In this document: positions 44,425 through 52,955 of the stretch, one piece after another
Numbering within the stretch: the first letter of the stretch is position 1
Layout: each line of letters starts with the position of its first letter
Assembly (NCBI GenBank): GCA_029762535.1
Contig: JARVGK010000004.1
Span: 1 to 64,000, forward strand
Source of the DNA: Thermoplasmatota archaeon
GTDB lineage: Archaea; Thermoplasmatota; Penumbrarchaeia; Penumbrarchaeales; Penumbrarchaeaceae
Direction of reading: 5' to 3'
Length of the DNA: 64,000 nucleotides
Position numbers and translations under genes: made by a program
The notes under the pieces: generated by a model
The model's input: the letters and a program-made list of their open reading frames with translations, nothing else
What the model was told of the DNA's origin: nothing
Databases searched by the model: none

Positions 44425-45605
44425 CTTGATCGCATGGTTCTTTTCTTTCTTTGCATCTCTTTTTTAAAGATCATTTCATATTTCAAAACATTCTTTTTTG
44501 GATCATAACTTTCAATAACATGCTTTCTTGCTCTTTCCCCAATCTCTTGTGCGAATGATGGATCGTCGAGCAATCTCTCCACTGCATCGGCAAAGGCTAC
44601 CGGATCGTTCCTTGACAGCAATCCCGTTTTTTCATGGAGGATATATTCATCGATACCACCGACATCGGAAGCAACGATTGCCCTCTCGAGCAACATCGCA
44701 TCGAGAATGGCCTTGCTGACACCTTCCCATTCCGATGCATGCACATAGATAGAGCCTTTTGATGTCTCCTCCCGTGCATCCTCCATGGATAGGAATCCGG
44801 TGAAGATCACCTTTCCATCAAGTCCCAGCTCACTTGTGAGCTTTTGAAGATATTCTCGATTGGGGCCATCCCCAACGAGTACAAGTTCCAGGTCCCTCCC
44901 CCTTTTAATCAACAGATCAAGAGCTTTGATGAGGATTTCCTGACTTTTTTGATAGTTCTTTAACGAACCAACGCTCACTAACCTTCCACTTACGCTTTTG
45001 ACCTTCTTCTTTTCGATGATCTCCTGCCCTATCTCCTGCACTATTGTCCTTGGTTCATAGCCCATTGTTTTTATATGGAATAGTTTGAACTCCTCCGCAA
45101 GATGATCGCAGTTGGATATGAATAGGTCGGTCTCTCTTAATGAGGTCCTCATGCTGTCAAGGTCATTACCCGGGGTCTCCCCGATCCGTTCCCAGAACTT
45201 GCCGCCGATCCTCTGAATTCGGATAACGGGCCTACCTTTTGTCTGTTTTGCGATGCAGTACCCTGCAGGATGTGGGGTGTAGGTGATCATGATATCGAAC
45301 GAATGTCGTTTCATTAAACTGGATATCTTTGAACGAAGCGACCATTTCTGGATCACATCGTTCAGGATTATGATCCTTTTCATGATCCTGTGCAGCAGCG
45401 GAATGTAAGGCATCCAAACTCGATGCACGGATATTCCCGATACAATATCGACTCCACTTCTCAATCTTCCCTTTGTTATATAATGGACGTTATGACCTGA
45501 ACGCGCCAATTGCGATCCCAAAAGTCTCATTGACCATTCCGCCCCCCCGATGGACCTGTTCTCTTCATCGAAAGGGGAGTTGATCGAGATCATGAGGATC
45601 TTCAT
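44421..45605 (-). CDS. Glycosyltransferase family 4 protein
   Basis: 394 residues: KILMISINSPFDEENRSIGGAEW is the acceptor loop, RLVSVGSLKNYQKSQEILIKAL opens domain two, LELVLVGDGPNREYLQKL and HASEWEGVSKAILDAMLLERAIVASDVGG hold the GT4 donor motif (E-G-x-x-x-x-x-x-D). The ATG at 45605 has AAGGTG six bases upstream and overlaps the previous stop (ATGA); a GTG at 45614 is rejected because it lies inside that ribosome-binding site. Confidence 0.9.
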   Translation of the reverse strand: MKILMISINSPFDEENRSIGGAEWSMRLLGSQLARSGHNVHYITKGRLRSGVDIVSGISVHRVWMPYIPLLHRIMKRIIILNDVIQKWSLRSKISSLMKRHSFDIMITYTPHPAGYCIAKQTKGRPVIRIQRIGGKFWERIGETPGNDLDSMRTSLRETDLFISNCDHLAEEFKLFHIKTMGYEPRTIVQEIGQEIIEKKKVKSVSGRLVSVGSLKNYQKSQEILIKALDLLIKRGRDLELVLVGDGPNREYLQKLTSELGLDGKVIFTGFLSMEDAREETSKGSIYVHASEWEGVSKAILDAMLLERAIVASDVGGIDEYILHEKTGLLSRNDPVAFADAVERLLDDPSFAQEIGERARKHVIESYDPKKNVLKYEMIFKKEMQRKKRTMRSR

Positions 45606-46765
45606 TTCAGGCACCTTCGGATTATCGTATTCTCCGTTCCATGAACATTACGATCGCTTAGGATCTCACAAAGGGTCAATTCCTGTATCCAATGGTTGGC
45701 CTTGATGAAAGAAAACTCTGCACATACTTTCTGATAATAACCTGAAAAGCCGTCTATCTCCAGCTCTATACCATCATCGACCCTGAAAAAACACGACACC
45801 TCGTTCACCAAAAAACCCCTTTTCCGATCCTTTATCAGGTCAACTGCGATTATTCGTTTATCCAGTGCGTCTCGTGTCCTTTCTGCAATGCGAAGCGCTT
45901 CCTCCGGTATGGGACCATGAACCATATTCCCCGCACCAGAAGCCCTAAAATCACCTTCTTTCGGATACCTTCTGTAACCGAAGAACTTGTCCTTGAGTAC
46001 GATAACCCTCAGATCGTAAAGGGAATCTTTTATGAACTCTTGAAAATATACATATCCAATTTGTTTTTGGTGTGGCCAGTAAGTGTTTCTTCCTCCATTG
46101 AAAACCTCATCGACGAAACTTAGGGCCTCTTTCCTTGACCTGAGAAGTTCTACCCCTTTTGATCCCGATCCTGTTCTTATCTTTGTCACGATCGGATAAT
46201 TGCATTTTTTCAGATATTCTTTTATTTCCTCAAGATCGTATGAAATGAAGGTTTCTGGTGTAGGTATTTCCTTCATTGAAAGCAGATAAGATGCCTTGAC
46301 CTTATCCTCATTGGACCAAATCTCATTCAAAGAGGGGAAACAATCCTTGCCCTTATACACCTCCAAAGCAAAGATCTTCTCTCTGGCCTCGTCCATGGAG
46401 ATCGGATCGCTGTTCACTCTCCATATGATCATATCAAATCTATTGGATTCCTTCAACCAATCGGATGTATGTATGTTGTAGATTTCGTATGGGATCGAAT
46501 TGTTCTTCAGAAACCTCTCATATTTGGGCCAGTATGCCGTGTAAGGAACGGTCTTTTCTCTGGGAAAATCCTTTACCAATCCGATCTTTGGTCTTTTCCA
46601 TCCGTCGGGCCATTCCATGATCACAGGGTCCATCCTATCAAGCAATCTTTTATCATCACCTGAGAGTAGATCCATGTTGGAACGTCCCATTTTCTTTCTT
46701 AAAAACTTAAAAAACTGGAACCTCAATAGCGCTCTCTTGATGCGCTTTGATGAGATACCGATCAT
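45602..46765 (-). CDS. RimK-like ATP-grasp ligase
   Basis: 387 residues. CNYPIVTKIRTGSGSKGVELL is the ATP-binding lysine and glycine-rich loop, VYFQEFIKDSLYDLRVIVLKD and RRYPKEGDFRASGAGN match RimK/glutathione-synthetase-like ATP-grasp enzymes, and ALDKRIIAVDLIKDRKRGFLVNEVS gives the metal site. It would couple a carboxylate with an amine (amino acid, amino sugar) using ATP. A TATA box at 46785-46792, 27 bases before the ATG, implies a leaderless transcript and makes this the first gene of the ATP-grasp/GT4/flippase operon. Confidence 0.82.
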   Translation of the reverse strand: MIGISSKRIKRALLRFQFFKFLRKKMGRSNMDLLSGDDKRLLDRMDPVIMEWPDGWKRPKIGLVKDFPREKTVPYTAYWPKYERFLKNNSIPYEIYNIHTSDWLKESNRFDMIIWRVNSDPISMDEAREKIFALEVYKGKDCFPSLNEIWSNEDKVKASYLLSMKEIPTPETFISYDLEEIKEYLKKCNYPIVTKIRTGSGSKGVELLRSRKEALSFVDEVFNGGRNTYWPHQKQIGYVYFQEFIKDSLYDLRVIVLKDKFFGYRRYPKEGDFRASGAGNMVHGPIPEEALRIAERTRDALDKRIIAVDLIKDRKRGFLVNEVSCFFRVDDGIELEIDGFSGYYQKVCAEFSFIKANHWIQELTLCEILSDRNVHGTENTIIRRCLK

Positions 46766-46784
46766 GTATGGGTAAATGAATCTT

Positions 46785-46792
46785 GATATAAA
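46785..46792 (-). promoter_or_regulatory. TATA box for leaderless ATP-grasp/GT4/flippase operon
   Basis: Minus-strand GGTTTATATCAAG; the distance to the ATG at 46765 (about 25 bases) is what archaeal leaderless genes show. Confidence 0.6.
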
Positions 46793-46881
46793 CCTTATTC
46801 GAAAAAATCATTTTTTACATAATTTATATCAAAGGATCCATTAAGGAAAAACAAATGGCTGTCAAATAGGTTGAATATGTA

Positions 46882-46911
46882 TAAAAAAAAAGGCGCGGAT
46901 CTACCGCGCCC
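46882..46911 (-). terminator. Intrinsic-type terminator after the thioester-like gene
   Basis: GGCGCGG (46892-46898), a 5-base loop and CCGCGCC (46904-46910) form a perfect 7-bp GC stem. Read on the minus strand it is followed at once by a run of nine T residues. It lies 26 bases past the stop of the gene ending at 46937. Confidence 0.85.
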
Positions 46912-46936
46912 GTGAATTATTTATGATCTATTGAGT

Positions 46937-48166
46937 TCACTTCTTCCCGCAGGATCTGCTGTTCTTCCATTTTAGGATCCTGTTCCTGATCCTCTTCCTC
47001 TTCGAGCAGCTGTCCGATGTGTCCGAATCATCGTCATCGGAATCATCACTCACCTCATAGGTGAAATACATTCCCCAGTTGCCCTTCTTGGTGAACCTCT
47101 CCCCCTCTCCCCATGCGGTCTCGTCGTCGCCGTAGCAGTAGCAGGGGAGGTCCACCATGATAAGAACGGTTTGTTTGGCATTTCCATTAGAGTCGACCGG
47201 AGCGAATATGACCCCGATCCTCTCACCGCATCCGGGTTCATAATCCTCAATGTCCTCTGCTAATTCCACAAGTTCGGCAGTGAGGTCCCTATCGAAACCC
47301 AGAACGCTGAAGTCCTTGGCCATCTGATCGTCATCATAGATATCCTGCGCGTCATCGTAGTCGATGAGGTTCCATATGGCCATCTGAACCTCCTTGTATG
47401 TGAAGTACTCGCCATCGTATTCTTCGGACTCCTCTCCTACGAAGTCCTGGTTCAGGAGCCAGTTCACCCTGAAAAGGTTATCCGGAGAGTCGACAAGCCC
47501 CGTGGGAATAGTTTCATAGCTGCTGTAGACGTTCGACGAATAATCGGTCTTCTGGTTTATCGTTCGGCCTATGTCAATGCACCAACCCTCGTGATCTCCG
47601 TTGAGGAAAGTATCATCCGATACGGAGACCTCGGGGAAATAAGCAGGAGAATCGGAAGAGGGATACAAAAGACTCACCGTGGCGGTCTCCGGCAGCGAAT
47701 CCTCGAAACCATCGAGATCCACGAAGCAGTCGTCGCAGTCGCAGTCCTCGCATTCGACGATCTCGACCACTACCGCGTGCGCTGCGATGTAGAGCTTGTC
47801 GCCCTTGGGCAGCTTGATCTTGTACTCGTACTCCGTCACCGCAGGATCATGGTCCGTCTTGTGATCGAACTTCCCCGGGACCGGGTTCCCGGCCCTGCCC
47901 GCAACGGGGAAGCATTTCACGGACGTCGCCACATGCAGGTGTGTCTCCGTGATCGCCCAGCCATCCTCATCGATAACGTACTTCACGTAAAGGTAGCCTC
48001 CTTCGTTCGAAACCTGTACCTCGCCGACATCCGTCGTCTTCCCGGCAAGAAGATCAACGACCGTCGTCCCCTCTCCGTTCGCCTCTATCGAGTAAAGCGT
48101 CGCGAACGTAACGAACGCCATAAGCCCTATCACAACCATCGCTGCCACAGGCAGTAACTTCTTCAT
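46937..48166 (-). CDS. Secreted protein with candidate Cys-Gln thioester (TQXA-like) domain
   Basis: 409 residues from the ATG at 48166, chosen because GGAGGTG is seven bases upstream; the frame opens at 48244. Signal peptide MKKLLPVAAMVVIGLMAFV. A cysteine cluster CEDCDCDDC lies near residue 150. Then GWCIDIGRTI (Cys196) and FTYKEVQMAIWNLID (Gln261), with VNWLLNQ between, follow the order Cys ... LLN ... xQxAIW of thioester-bond-forming surface proteins. The tail is acidic (SDDSDDDDSD) then basic and has no membrane helix or visible sorting signal. If the bond forms, it would allow covalent attachment to amines on other cells or matrix. Spacing between Cys and Gln (65) is short for the family. 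Confidence 0.6.
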   Translation of the reverse strand: MKKLLPVAAMVVIGLMAFVTFATLYSIEANGEGTTVVDLLAGKTTDVGEVQVSNEGGYLYVKYVIDEDGWAITETHLHVATSVKCFPVAGRAGNPVPGKFDHKTDHDPAVTEYEYKIKLPKGDKLYIAAHAVVVEIVECEDCDCDDCFVDLDGFEDSLPETATVSLLYPSSDSPAYFPEVSVSDDTFLNGDHEGWCIDIGRTINQKTDYSSNVYSSYETIPTGLVDSPDNLFRVNWLLNQDFVGEESEEYDGEYFTYKEVQMAIWNLIDYDDAQDIYDDDQMAKDFSVLGFDRDLTAELVELAEDIEDYEPGCGERIGVIFAPVDSNGNAKQTVLIMVDLPCYCYGDDETAWGEGERFTKKGNWGMYFTYEVSDDSDDDDSDTSDSCSKRKRIRNRILKWKNSRSCGKK

Positions 48167-48310
48167 TTCCAGCACCTCCATCATAGCGGATCCCCATCCT
48201 CCCAGAAAGCTATCTCTGGCAGTGATGCGGTTTCCCGCTTTCAAAATGATATCCCCAAATCACTATAAAAACGATTCTGTCAATCACGTATATCTATGTA
48301 CATACATCAT

Positions 48311-49138
48311 CTACTCGAGCCTCCGGATCTCGGATCGCCTCCACCTCCTCTCCGACCTGACCTTCTCCGTGATCACCGTGAGCGCGTTCAGCATCATCCC
48401 CGCCACCATCATGAAGCCCCCGATCATGACGAGGGCCACGGTCAGAAAAGCGCTCGGGTAGTACAGGTTCTGGTTCTCGTAGAAGTAATCGACTGTATAG
48501 AACCCGGATCCGATCGAGAGCAGCATCAGGGCCATCCCGATCCCGCCGTAGAACTTCAGGGGATGCTTCCTCCTCATCAGCCTGAACACGCCCACGGGAT
48601 CGAACCTCTCAGAAGACCTCTTCATCTTGCCGTGCTCCAGGACATCCTCGGTCTTTCTGGACATCTCGAGCTCCCTGGACCTTAAAAGCCCGAGAAGGTA
48701 CTCCTGCACGTCCCTGCCAGAGAGGGCCTCCAGGTTCTTCCGGTCCAGAGCTATGCATCCGATGGTGTCCCCGCCCTGTTTCGGGCTGATCCAACCAGTG
48801 GCGAACCTGTCCCCCTTCTCCATCACGGCATATAGAAGGCTGATCGCGTCGTCCGCGGTGTTCCCTCCCATGAGATCGAGGATCACATAGAGCCCTCTGT
48901 CCTCCTTCAAGGCGACCTCTACGGCCTTGTTCACCACGACGGACCGGGACATTACCCTCTTGTACCTTATCACCTTGGACCCGGCCCTCTTGGCGAACCA
49001 TTCGGTCCCGTCACTGGAGCCGTTGTCCACCACCGTGAAGGATACGTCCACATCGCTGAACTCCCCCCTTATCTTCAGAATGGTCGAGGCTATGAAATAC
49101 GCCATATCCCTTGCCAGTATCACGACCGCGACCTTCAA
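48311..49138 (-). CDS. Degenerate GT2-like protein with two membrane helices (paralogue of 36369-37220)
   Basis: 275 residues from a TTG start: VAVVILARDMAYFIASTILK, TVVDNGSSDGTEWFAKRAG, then YVILDLMGGNTADDAISLLYAVME where an active GT2 would have D-x-D. It ends with two membrane segments (LKFYGGIGMALMLLSIGSGFY; VALVMIGGFMMVAGMMLNAL) and a basic tail. DLxGGNxAxDAIS is shared with the protein at 36369. A minus-strand TATA (ACTTAAATATG near 49171-49181) suggests its own promoter. Confidence 0.7.
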   Translation of the reverse strand: MKVAVVILARDMAYFIASTILKIRGEFSDVDVSFTVVDNGSSDGTEWFAKRAGSKVIRYKRVMSRSVVVNKAVEVALKEDRGLYVILDLMGGNTADDAISLLYAVMEKGDRFATGWISPKQGGDTIGCIALDRKNLEALSGRDVQEYLLGLLRSRELEMSRKTEDVLEHGKMKRSSERFDPVGVFRLMRRKHPLKFYGGIGMALMLLSIGSGFYTVDYFYENQNLYYPSAFLTVALVMIGGFMMVAGMMLNALTVITEKVRSERRWRRSEIRRLE

Positions 49139-49191
49139 CGCTACCGCCCGATGATCCCTGAAGGTGTGGGTACATATTTAAGTTGAACCAT

Positions 49192-50001
49192 CTATATCTT
49201 CAGGTTCCACGCATCGTTCCCGTATCGGTCCCTCACGAACAGCTGGGACATCTTCTTCTCCTTCATCGAATACTCCGAGATCTCCGATGCGATCCCGAAG
49301 ACCTCCTCGAATCCTTTCATGAGATGCGGGACCAACTCACGGGCCTCGACCCTCGTCCCCAGCTGCTCGCACACGCTCGTGGCCCTGCACATCACCATCG
49401 CCCTCATCACCTCCCTCTTATCCGAAGCGATCCCGGTCACGTCAAGCAGCCTGTCCACGTCCAGGCTCAGGGGGATCGACCCATGCTGGAGGATGACCAT
49501 CCTCTCCCTGGTCTGGGCTGAACCTATGATCTTCCTCCCGCCGGAGACCACCTCGTTCGCGGTTGGGGTATAGAAGCATATGCCCTGCCCCGCCGGATCC
49601 GCCCTCATCGCCCCGTCAATGGCTATCGAGGCCTTCACACCGATCGATCCAAGGCCCTTGACCAGTGCCCTGGATATCGTCTTGTATGTGTCCACCACCC
49701 CGATCCCGTCGAAGGCGGGGTGGTCCAACCGTATAGCGATGGAATAGGTCAGCTCGTCATCGTGAAGAACGGCCTCCCCTCCGGTCAGCCTCCTGACCGC
49801 CTCAACCCCCCATCTCGAGCAGGCCTCCATGTCCACCTCTTCAACTCTCTGGAACCTTCCCAACGACAATCCGGGGGGATCCCATTGATAGAACCTGAGG
49901 CAGGGATCCTCCCCTGCTATGACGCTTCGAAAAACGGCCTCGTCCCTGGCCATGTTGACACATGGCCTTTGCCGATCGTCAATGAACGTTCGGAACCTCA
50001 T
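49192..50001 (-). CDS. lplA: Lipoate-protein ligase A family protein
   Basis: 269 residues of the LplA/BirA catalytic fold: CLRFYQWDPPGLSLGRFQ, the substrate loop VRRLTGGEAVLHDDELTYSI, and the catalytic lysine in GGRKIIGSAQTR. It attaches lipoate (or octanoate) to E2 or GcvH proteins. No lipoate-dependent complex is in the window. It follows the Rpo3 gene with one base between, so it appears to be the distal gene of the ribosomal operon, an unusual place. Confidence 0.85.
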   Translation of the reverse strand: MRFRTFIDDRQRPCVNMARDEAVFRSVIAGEDPCLRFYQWDPPGLSLGRFQRVEEVDMEACSRWGVEAVRRLTGGEAVLHDDELTYSIAIRLDHPAFDGIGVVDTYKTISRALVKGLGSIGVKASIAIDGAMRADPAGQGICFYTPTANEVVSGGRKIIGSAQTRERMVILQHGSIPLSLDVDRLLDVTGIASDKREVMRAMVMCRATSVCEQLGTRVEARELVPHLMKGFEEVFGIASEISEYSMKEKKMSQLFVRDRYGNDAWNLKI

Positions 50002-50002
50002 C

Positions 50003-50848
50003 TCAAGCCTCGATGCCGGAGAACATCTCGCGCATCTCCTCGTACCTGTTCGACAGCATCTCGAGCGCGTGCGCGAGAGCGTCCTTGGCCTTCAAGGACC
50101 CGTCCGTCTCGAAGGTGAACAAGAATTTTTTATCCGATCCCTCCACCGTAACGAGTGAAACGCCTTCGGCGTCCGTGCAGGCCTGAACACAGTTCATGCA
50201 CAGATCGCATCTCTCGGGATCGACCACCTTGACCTTGCCCTCATCCAGTTCGAAGACCTTCTTGGGGCAGGAGGACACGCATCGCTTGGGATCGGCGCAG
50301 TCCCCCGTCAATTTCACAGTTGGATAATACTTGTATCCGCATACGGTCACAGGCTGCCATTTCGCGTGCTGCGCACCCGTTCCCATGACCGCCGTGGCGT
50401 ATATGAGGAGAGCCTGCTTCTCCTTCAATTTGACTATGGGGATCAGCTGCTCCTTGACCGCCAGGGACATGTCCCCAAGTGGTTGGAGGTCCCCGGAATA
50501 CACCATGCATGGCCCTTTCTTGTTCAATACGTAGATTATGGTGCAGTGGGGGCAGCCGTTACCCTCGCATTCGCATCTGTCCTTGAACGTGAACTGGGTC
50601 AGATCGGTGGGTATCGGGACCAGCCCAAGTCTGTGGGCGATCATCTCGTCGAAGAGGGCGGAGTTGGAGTCGTATTCGTTGCCTTCCTCATCTCTTATCG
50701 GACCCATGTGGAACTCGACCTCATCGATCGCCATCTTGGGGACCTCGGAGACCAGGGTCCTCCTCAGGGTGTTGACGATATCCGGCATGGTCCCGTCCAC
50801 GACGAACGAACATCTCGTATCGGTCAGCTCCCTTACCTGAAGTTTCAT
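50003..50848 (-). CDS. rpo3: DNA-directed RNA polymerase subunit D (Rpo3) with Fe-S domain
   Basis: 281 residues. The N-terminal alpha-like assembly domain is MKLQVRELTDTRCSFVVDG ... VNTLRRTLVSEVPKMAIDEV. CECEGNGCPHC is a second cysteine group. The inserted ferredoxin-like domain has one full motif CDLCMNCVQAC and a first motif reduced to CVSSCPKK plus an earlier Cys, so one 4Fe-4S cluster and possibly one 3Fe-4S or none at the other site. It forms the D-L platform of RNA polymerase. GGGGTG precedes the ATG. Between uS11 and lplA. Confidence 0.96.
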   Translation of the reverse strand: MKLQVRELTDTRCSFVVDGTMPDIVNTLRRTLVSEVPKMAIDEVEFHMGPIRDEEGNEYDSNSALFDEMIAHRLGLVPIPTDLTQFTFKDRCECEGNGCPHCTIIYVLNKKGPCMVYSGDLQPLGDMSLAVKEQLIPIVKLKEKQALLIYATAVMGTGAQHAKWQPVTVCGYKYYPTVKLTGDCADPKRCVSSCPKKVFELDEGKVKVVDPERCDLCMNCVQACTDAEGVSLVTVEGSDKKFLFTFETDGSLKAKDALAHALEMLSNRYEEMREMFSGIEA

Positions 50849-50858
50849 GATCGCACCC

Positions 50859-51245
50859 CTATACCCTTCTTCCCCTCTTTCCGCCCTTGGGTTTCGTTCC
50901 GTCGTGCGGTATCGGGGTCACATCCTCTATCCTTCCTATGCGGATTCCAGCCCTGGAGAGGGACCTTATAACTCCCTGAGCTCCGGGACCTGGCGAGATA
51001 GGGCCGTTCCCTCCGGGGGCCCTGACCTTGATATGAATGTTGGAGATACCCTTTTCCCTGGCCTTATCGGCTATGAACTCGCCCGATCTCATGGCGGCAT
51101 AGGGGGAGGATTCGTCCTTGGCGGCCTTAACGACCATTCCGCCGGTGCATTTCGCTATGGTCTCGGCACCGGTCAGATCGGTTAGGGTGATCAGAATATT
51201 GTTGTAGGAGGCGTAGATGTGACATATTCCCCATTTCTCGGACAT
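50859..51245 (-). CDS. rps11: Small ribosomal subunit protein uS11
   Basis: 128 residues: [67 protein letters not shown] and the basic C-terminus GGKRGRRV are all standard archaeal uS11. The ATG at 51245 has GGAGGTGA six bases upstream and overlaps the uS4 stop (TGATG). Confidence 0.97.
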   Translation of the reverse strand: MSEKWGICHIYASYNNILITLTDLTGAETIAKCTGGMVVKAAKDESSPYAAMRSGEFIADKAREKGISNIHIKVRAPGGNGPISPGPGAQGVIRSLSRAGIRIGRIEDVTPIPHDGTKPKGGKRGRRV

Positions 51246-51829
51246 CACTCCTCACCTCCGATGGTTATCTTCTCGGCCACCTGGGAGGGCGCTTCCTCCA
51301 CGGATTGCGATCTCGGCCTCATGGGATGCTCCTCGTTCGTGAACGGGGACCTCATCGTGTAATCGAGCGATCTCTCGTCCTTGCTGTCCACGAGCATCCC
51401 GGGGATCGTGACCTTCCTGCCGCTGAGAAGAACATGCCCGTGAACGATCATCTGCCTTGCCTGGAGCGGGGTCTGCGAAAGGCCCTTGTTGTAGACGAGG
51501 GTCTGCAGCCTCCTGGAGAGCAGGTCCTCGACGTTCAGACCCAGGATGTCCTGGAGGTTGGAGCTCTCCTTGAGAAGCCCTATCCTCATGCATCTCTTCA
51601 AGAGCTGCTCCGTCTCCTTCTTTGCCTGCTCGTCGGCGGTCCTGTTCCTTGCCTGAAGGTTCCTCGCCTGAGACCTGAGGCTTCTGAGATATGAATACGC
51701 CTTATAGACCTCGGTCTTATTTTTGAGGCCGTACTTTATAACGAGCTCCTTCTCCTCCTTTATCCTCTCCCCGCGCCAGGGATGGGACGGGACGTCGAAC
51801 TTCCTTCTGAGCTTCTTCGGATCTCCCAT
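51245..51829 (-). CDS. rps4: Small ribosomal subunit protein uS4
   Basis: 194 residues starting [18 protein letters not shown], with the S4 RNA-binding domain ([42 protein letters not shown]). 16S rRNA-binding assembly protein. It lies between uS13 and uS11 with a one-base overlap with uS11. Confidence 0.97.
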   Translation of the reverse strand: MGDPKKLRRKFDVPSHPWRGERIKEEKELVIKYGLKNKTEVYKAYSYLRSLRSQARNLQARNRTADEQAKKETEQLLKRCMRIGLLKESSNLQDILGLNVEDLLSRRLQTLVYNKGLSQTPLQARQMIVHGHVLLSGRKVTIPGMLVDSKDERSLDYTMRSPFTNEEHPMRPRSQSVEEAPSQVAEKITIGGEE

Positions 51830-51843
51830 TCATTCACCCCCGA

Positions 51844-52341
51844 TCACTTGCTTTTCCTCGTCACGCCGATGGTGGATCCCCTTCTCCCGTTCGAGGAGGT
51901 CCTCTGGCCCCTGACCTTGTGGCCGTTATCGTGTCTGATCCCTCTGTAGCATCGGACCTTCCTGAGCTCGCCGATGTCATCTTTGTGCTGAATATCGACA
52001 TTCACCCCCAGGACATGCGTGTCATCTCCCGTCTCGAAGTCCTTCTGCCTGTTGAGCATCCATGACGGGAACGTGGAGGGGAGTTCCTCGATTATCTGCC
52101 CCAGCGTCTGAACATCCTCATCCGAGAGGTTGCCGATCTTCATTTCCGGGGGCTTTCCGAGCTTTCTCGTGAGTACCTCGGAGAGCCTGTAGCTGATCCC
52201 GGGTATCGAGGTGAGTCCGTCCTTGATGGTCCTCTCACCGTTGATGTCGCTGTTGAAGAGACGAACTATGAACTTGAAATCCTTGTCCCTTTCCTCTTTG
52301 GGCTTTCCATCGCTGCGAGCTTTATCCTTTTTCTGGGCCAC
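51844..52341 (-). CDS. rps13: Small ribosomal subunit protein uS13
   Basis: 165 residues from a GTG start with GGAGG seven bases upstream. VRLFNSDINGERTIKDGLTSIPGI and the C-terminal YRGIRHDNGHKVRGQRTSSNGRRG identify uS13 (archaeal S13/S18e). First gene of the uS13-uS4-uS11-rpo3-lplA operon. Confidence 0.97.
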   Translation of the reverse strand: MAQKKDKARSDGKPKEERDKDFKFIVRLFNSDINGERTIKDGLTSIPGISYRLSEVLTRKLGKPPEMKIGNLSDEDVQTLGQIIEELPSTFPSWMLNRQKDFETGDDTHVLGVNVDIQHKDDIGELRKVRCYRGIRHDNGHKVRGQRTSSNGRRGSTIGVTRKSK

Positions 52342-52385
52342 GTGCTAGCCTCCGGTATCGGATGGTCCCTTTCAAATAAGACCAG

Positions 52386-52393
52386 TATTTAAA
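52386..52393 (-). promoter_or_regulatory. TATA box of the uS13 operon
   Basis: Minus-strand ATGTTTAAATACTGG, about 50 bases before the GTG start. The 172-base gap is shared with the plus-strand UPF0179 gene, whose own TATA-like CATTAAATAGG lies near 52472-52482. Confidence 0.6.
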
Positions 52394-52513
52394 CATATCT
52401 GGCAGGGACCTTTGAGGACCCCCGATATTGCTTCTTATTTATATCCCTTTCCATGAGCCGGGAATAAACAGGCATTAAATAGGTATTCGCTTTCAGGTAG
52501 ATAGTGAGGGAAA

Positions 52514-52951
52514 ATGGCAAGGATCACCCTATACAGAAGCGCAGCAGCGCGAGAAGGTACGACCTTCACATATATCGGTCAGGCTCCAGAATGTGCCGAG
52601 TGTAAGGTAAGAGCGATATGCCACAGCCTTGAAGAAGGACACGTCTACAGGATCACGGCGCTCAGGGACAAGGAGCACGACTGCGCCGTTCACGAAGGGG
52701 ACAAGGTGCGGGTGGTGGAGTACGAGGAGATGCCCCTGGAGATCGCCGTTCCTGTGAAGAAGGCGATGGAGGGTGCCATAATAACCCTTGATGGGAGCGA
52801 ATGCACATGGGCATGGTGCGCATCCCATGGATATTGCCGAAGGACCGCCCTGCCAGAGGGTGCCAGGGTCAGGATACTGTCCCTGGGCGAGGACCTGGAA
52901 TGCGCCAAGGGCGCCAAGCTGAAGAGGGCGGTCGTGGAGATCGAGGGGTAG
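52514..52951 (+). CDS. UPF0179 family protein
   Basis: 145 residues, conserved in many euryarchaea with unknown function. It is cysteine-rich: APECAECKVRAICHSLEEGHVYRI, then CTWAWCASHGYCRR and a late Cys, suggesting a metal or Fe-S site. GAGGG precedes the ATG. It is followed four bases later by HMG-CoA reductase. Confidence 0.88.
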   Translation: MARITLYRSAAAREGTTFTYIGQAPECAECKVRAICHSLEEGHVYRITALRDKEHDCAVHEGDKVRVVEYEEMPLEIAVPVKKAMEGAIITLDGSECTWAWCASHGYCRRTALPEGARVRILSLGEDLECAKGAKLKRAVVEIEG

Positions 52952-52955
52952 TTGA

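Noticed and set aside
47591..48157. 188-codon plus-strand frame opposite the thioester-like gene
   Set aside because: Antisense shadow; the minus strand has signal peptide, ribosome-binding site and terminator.
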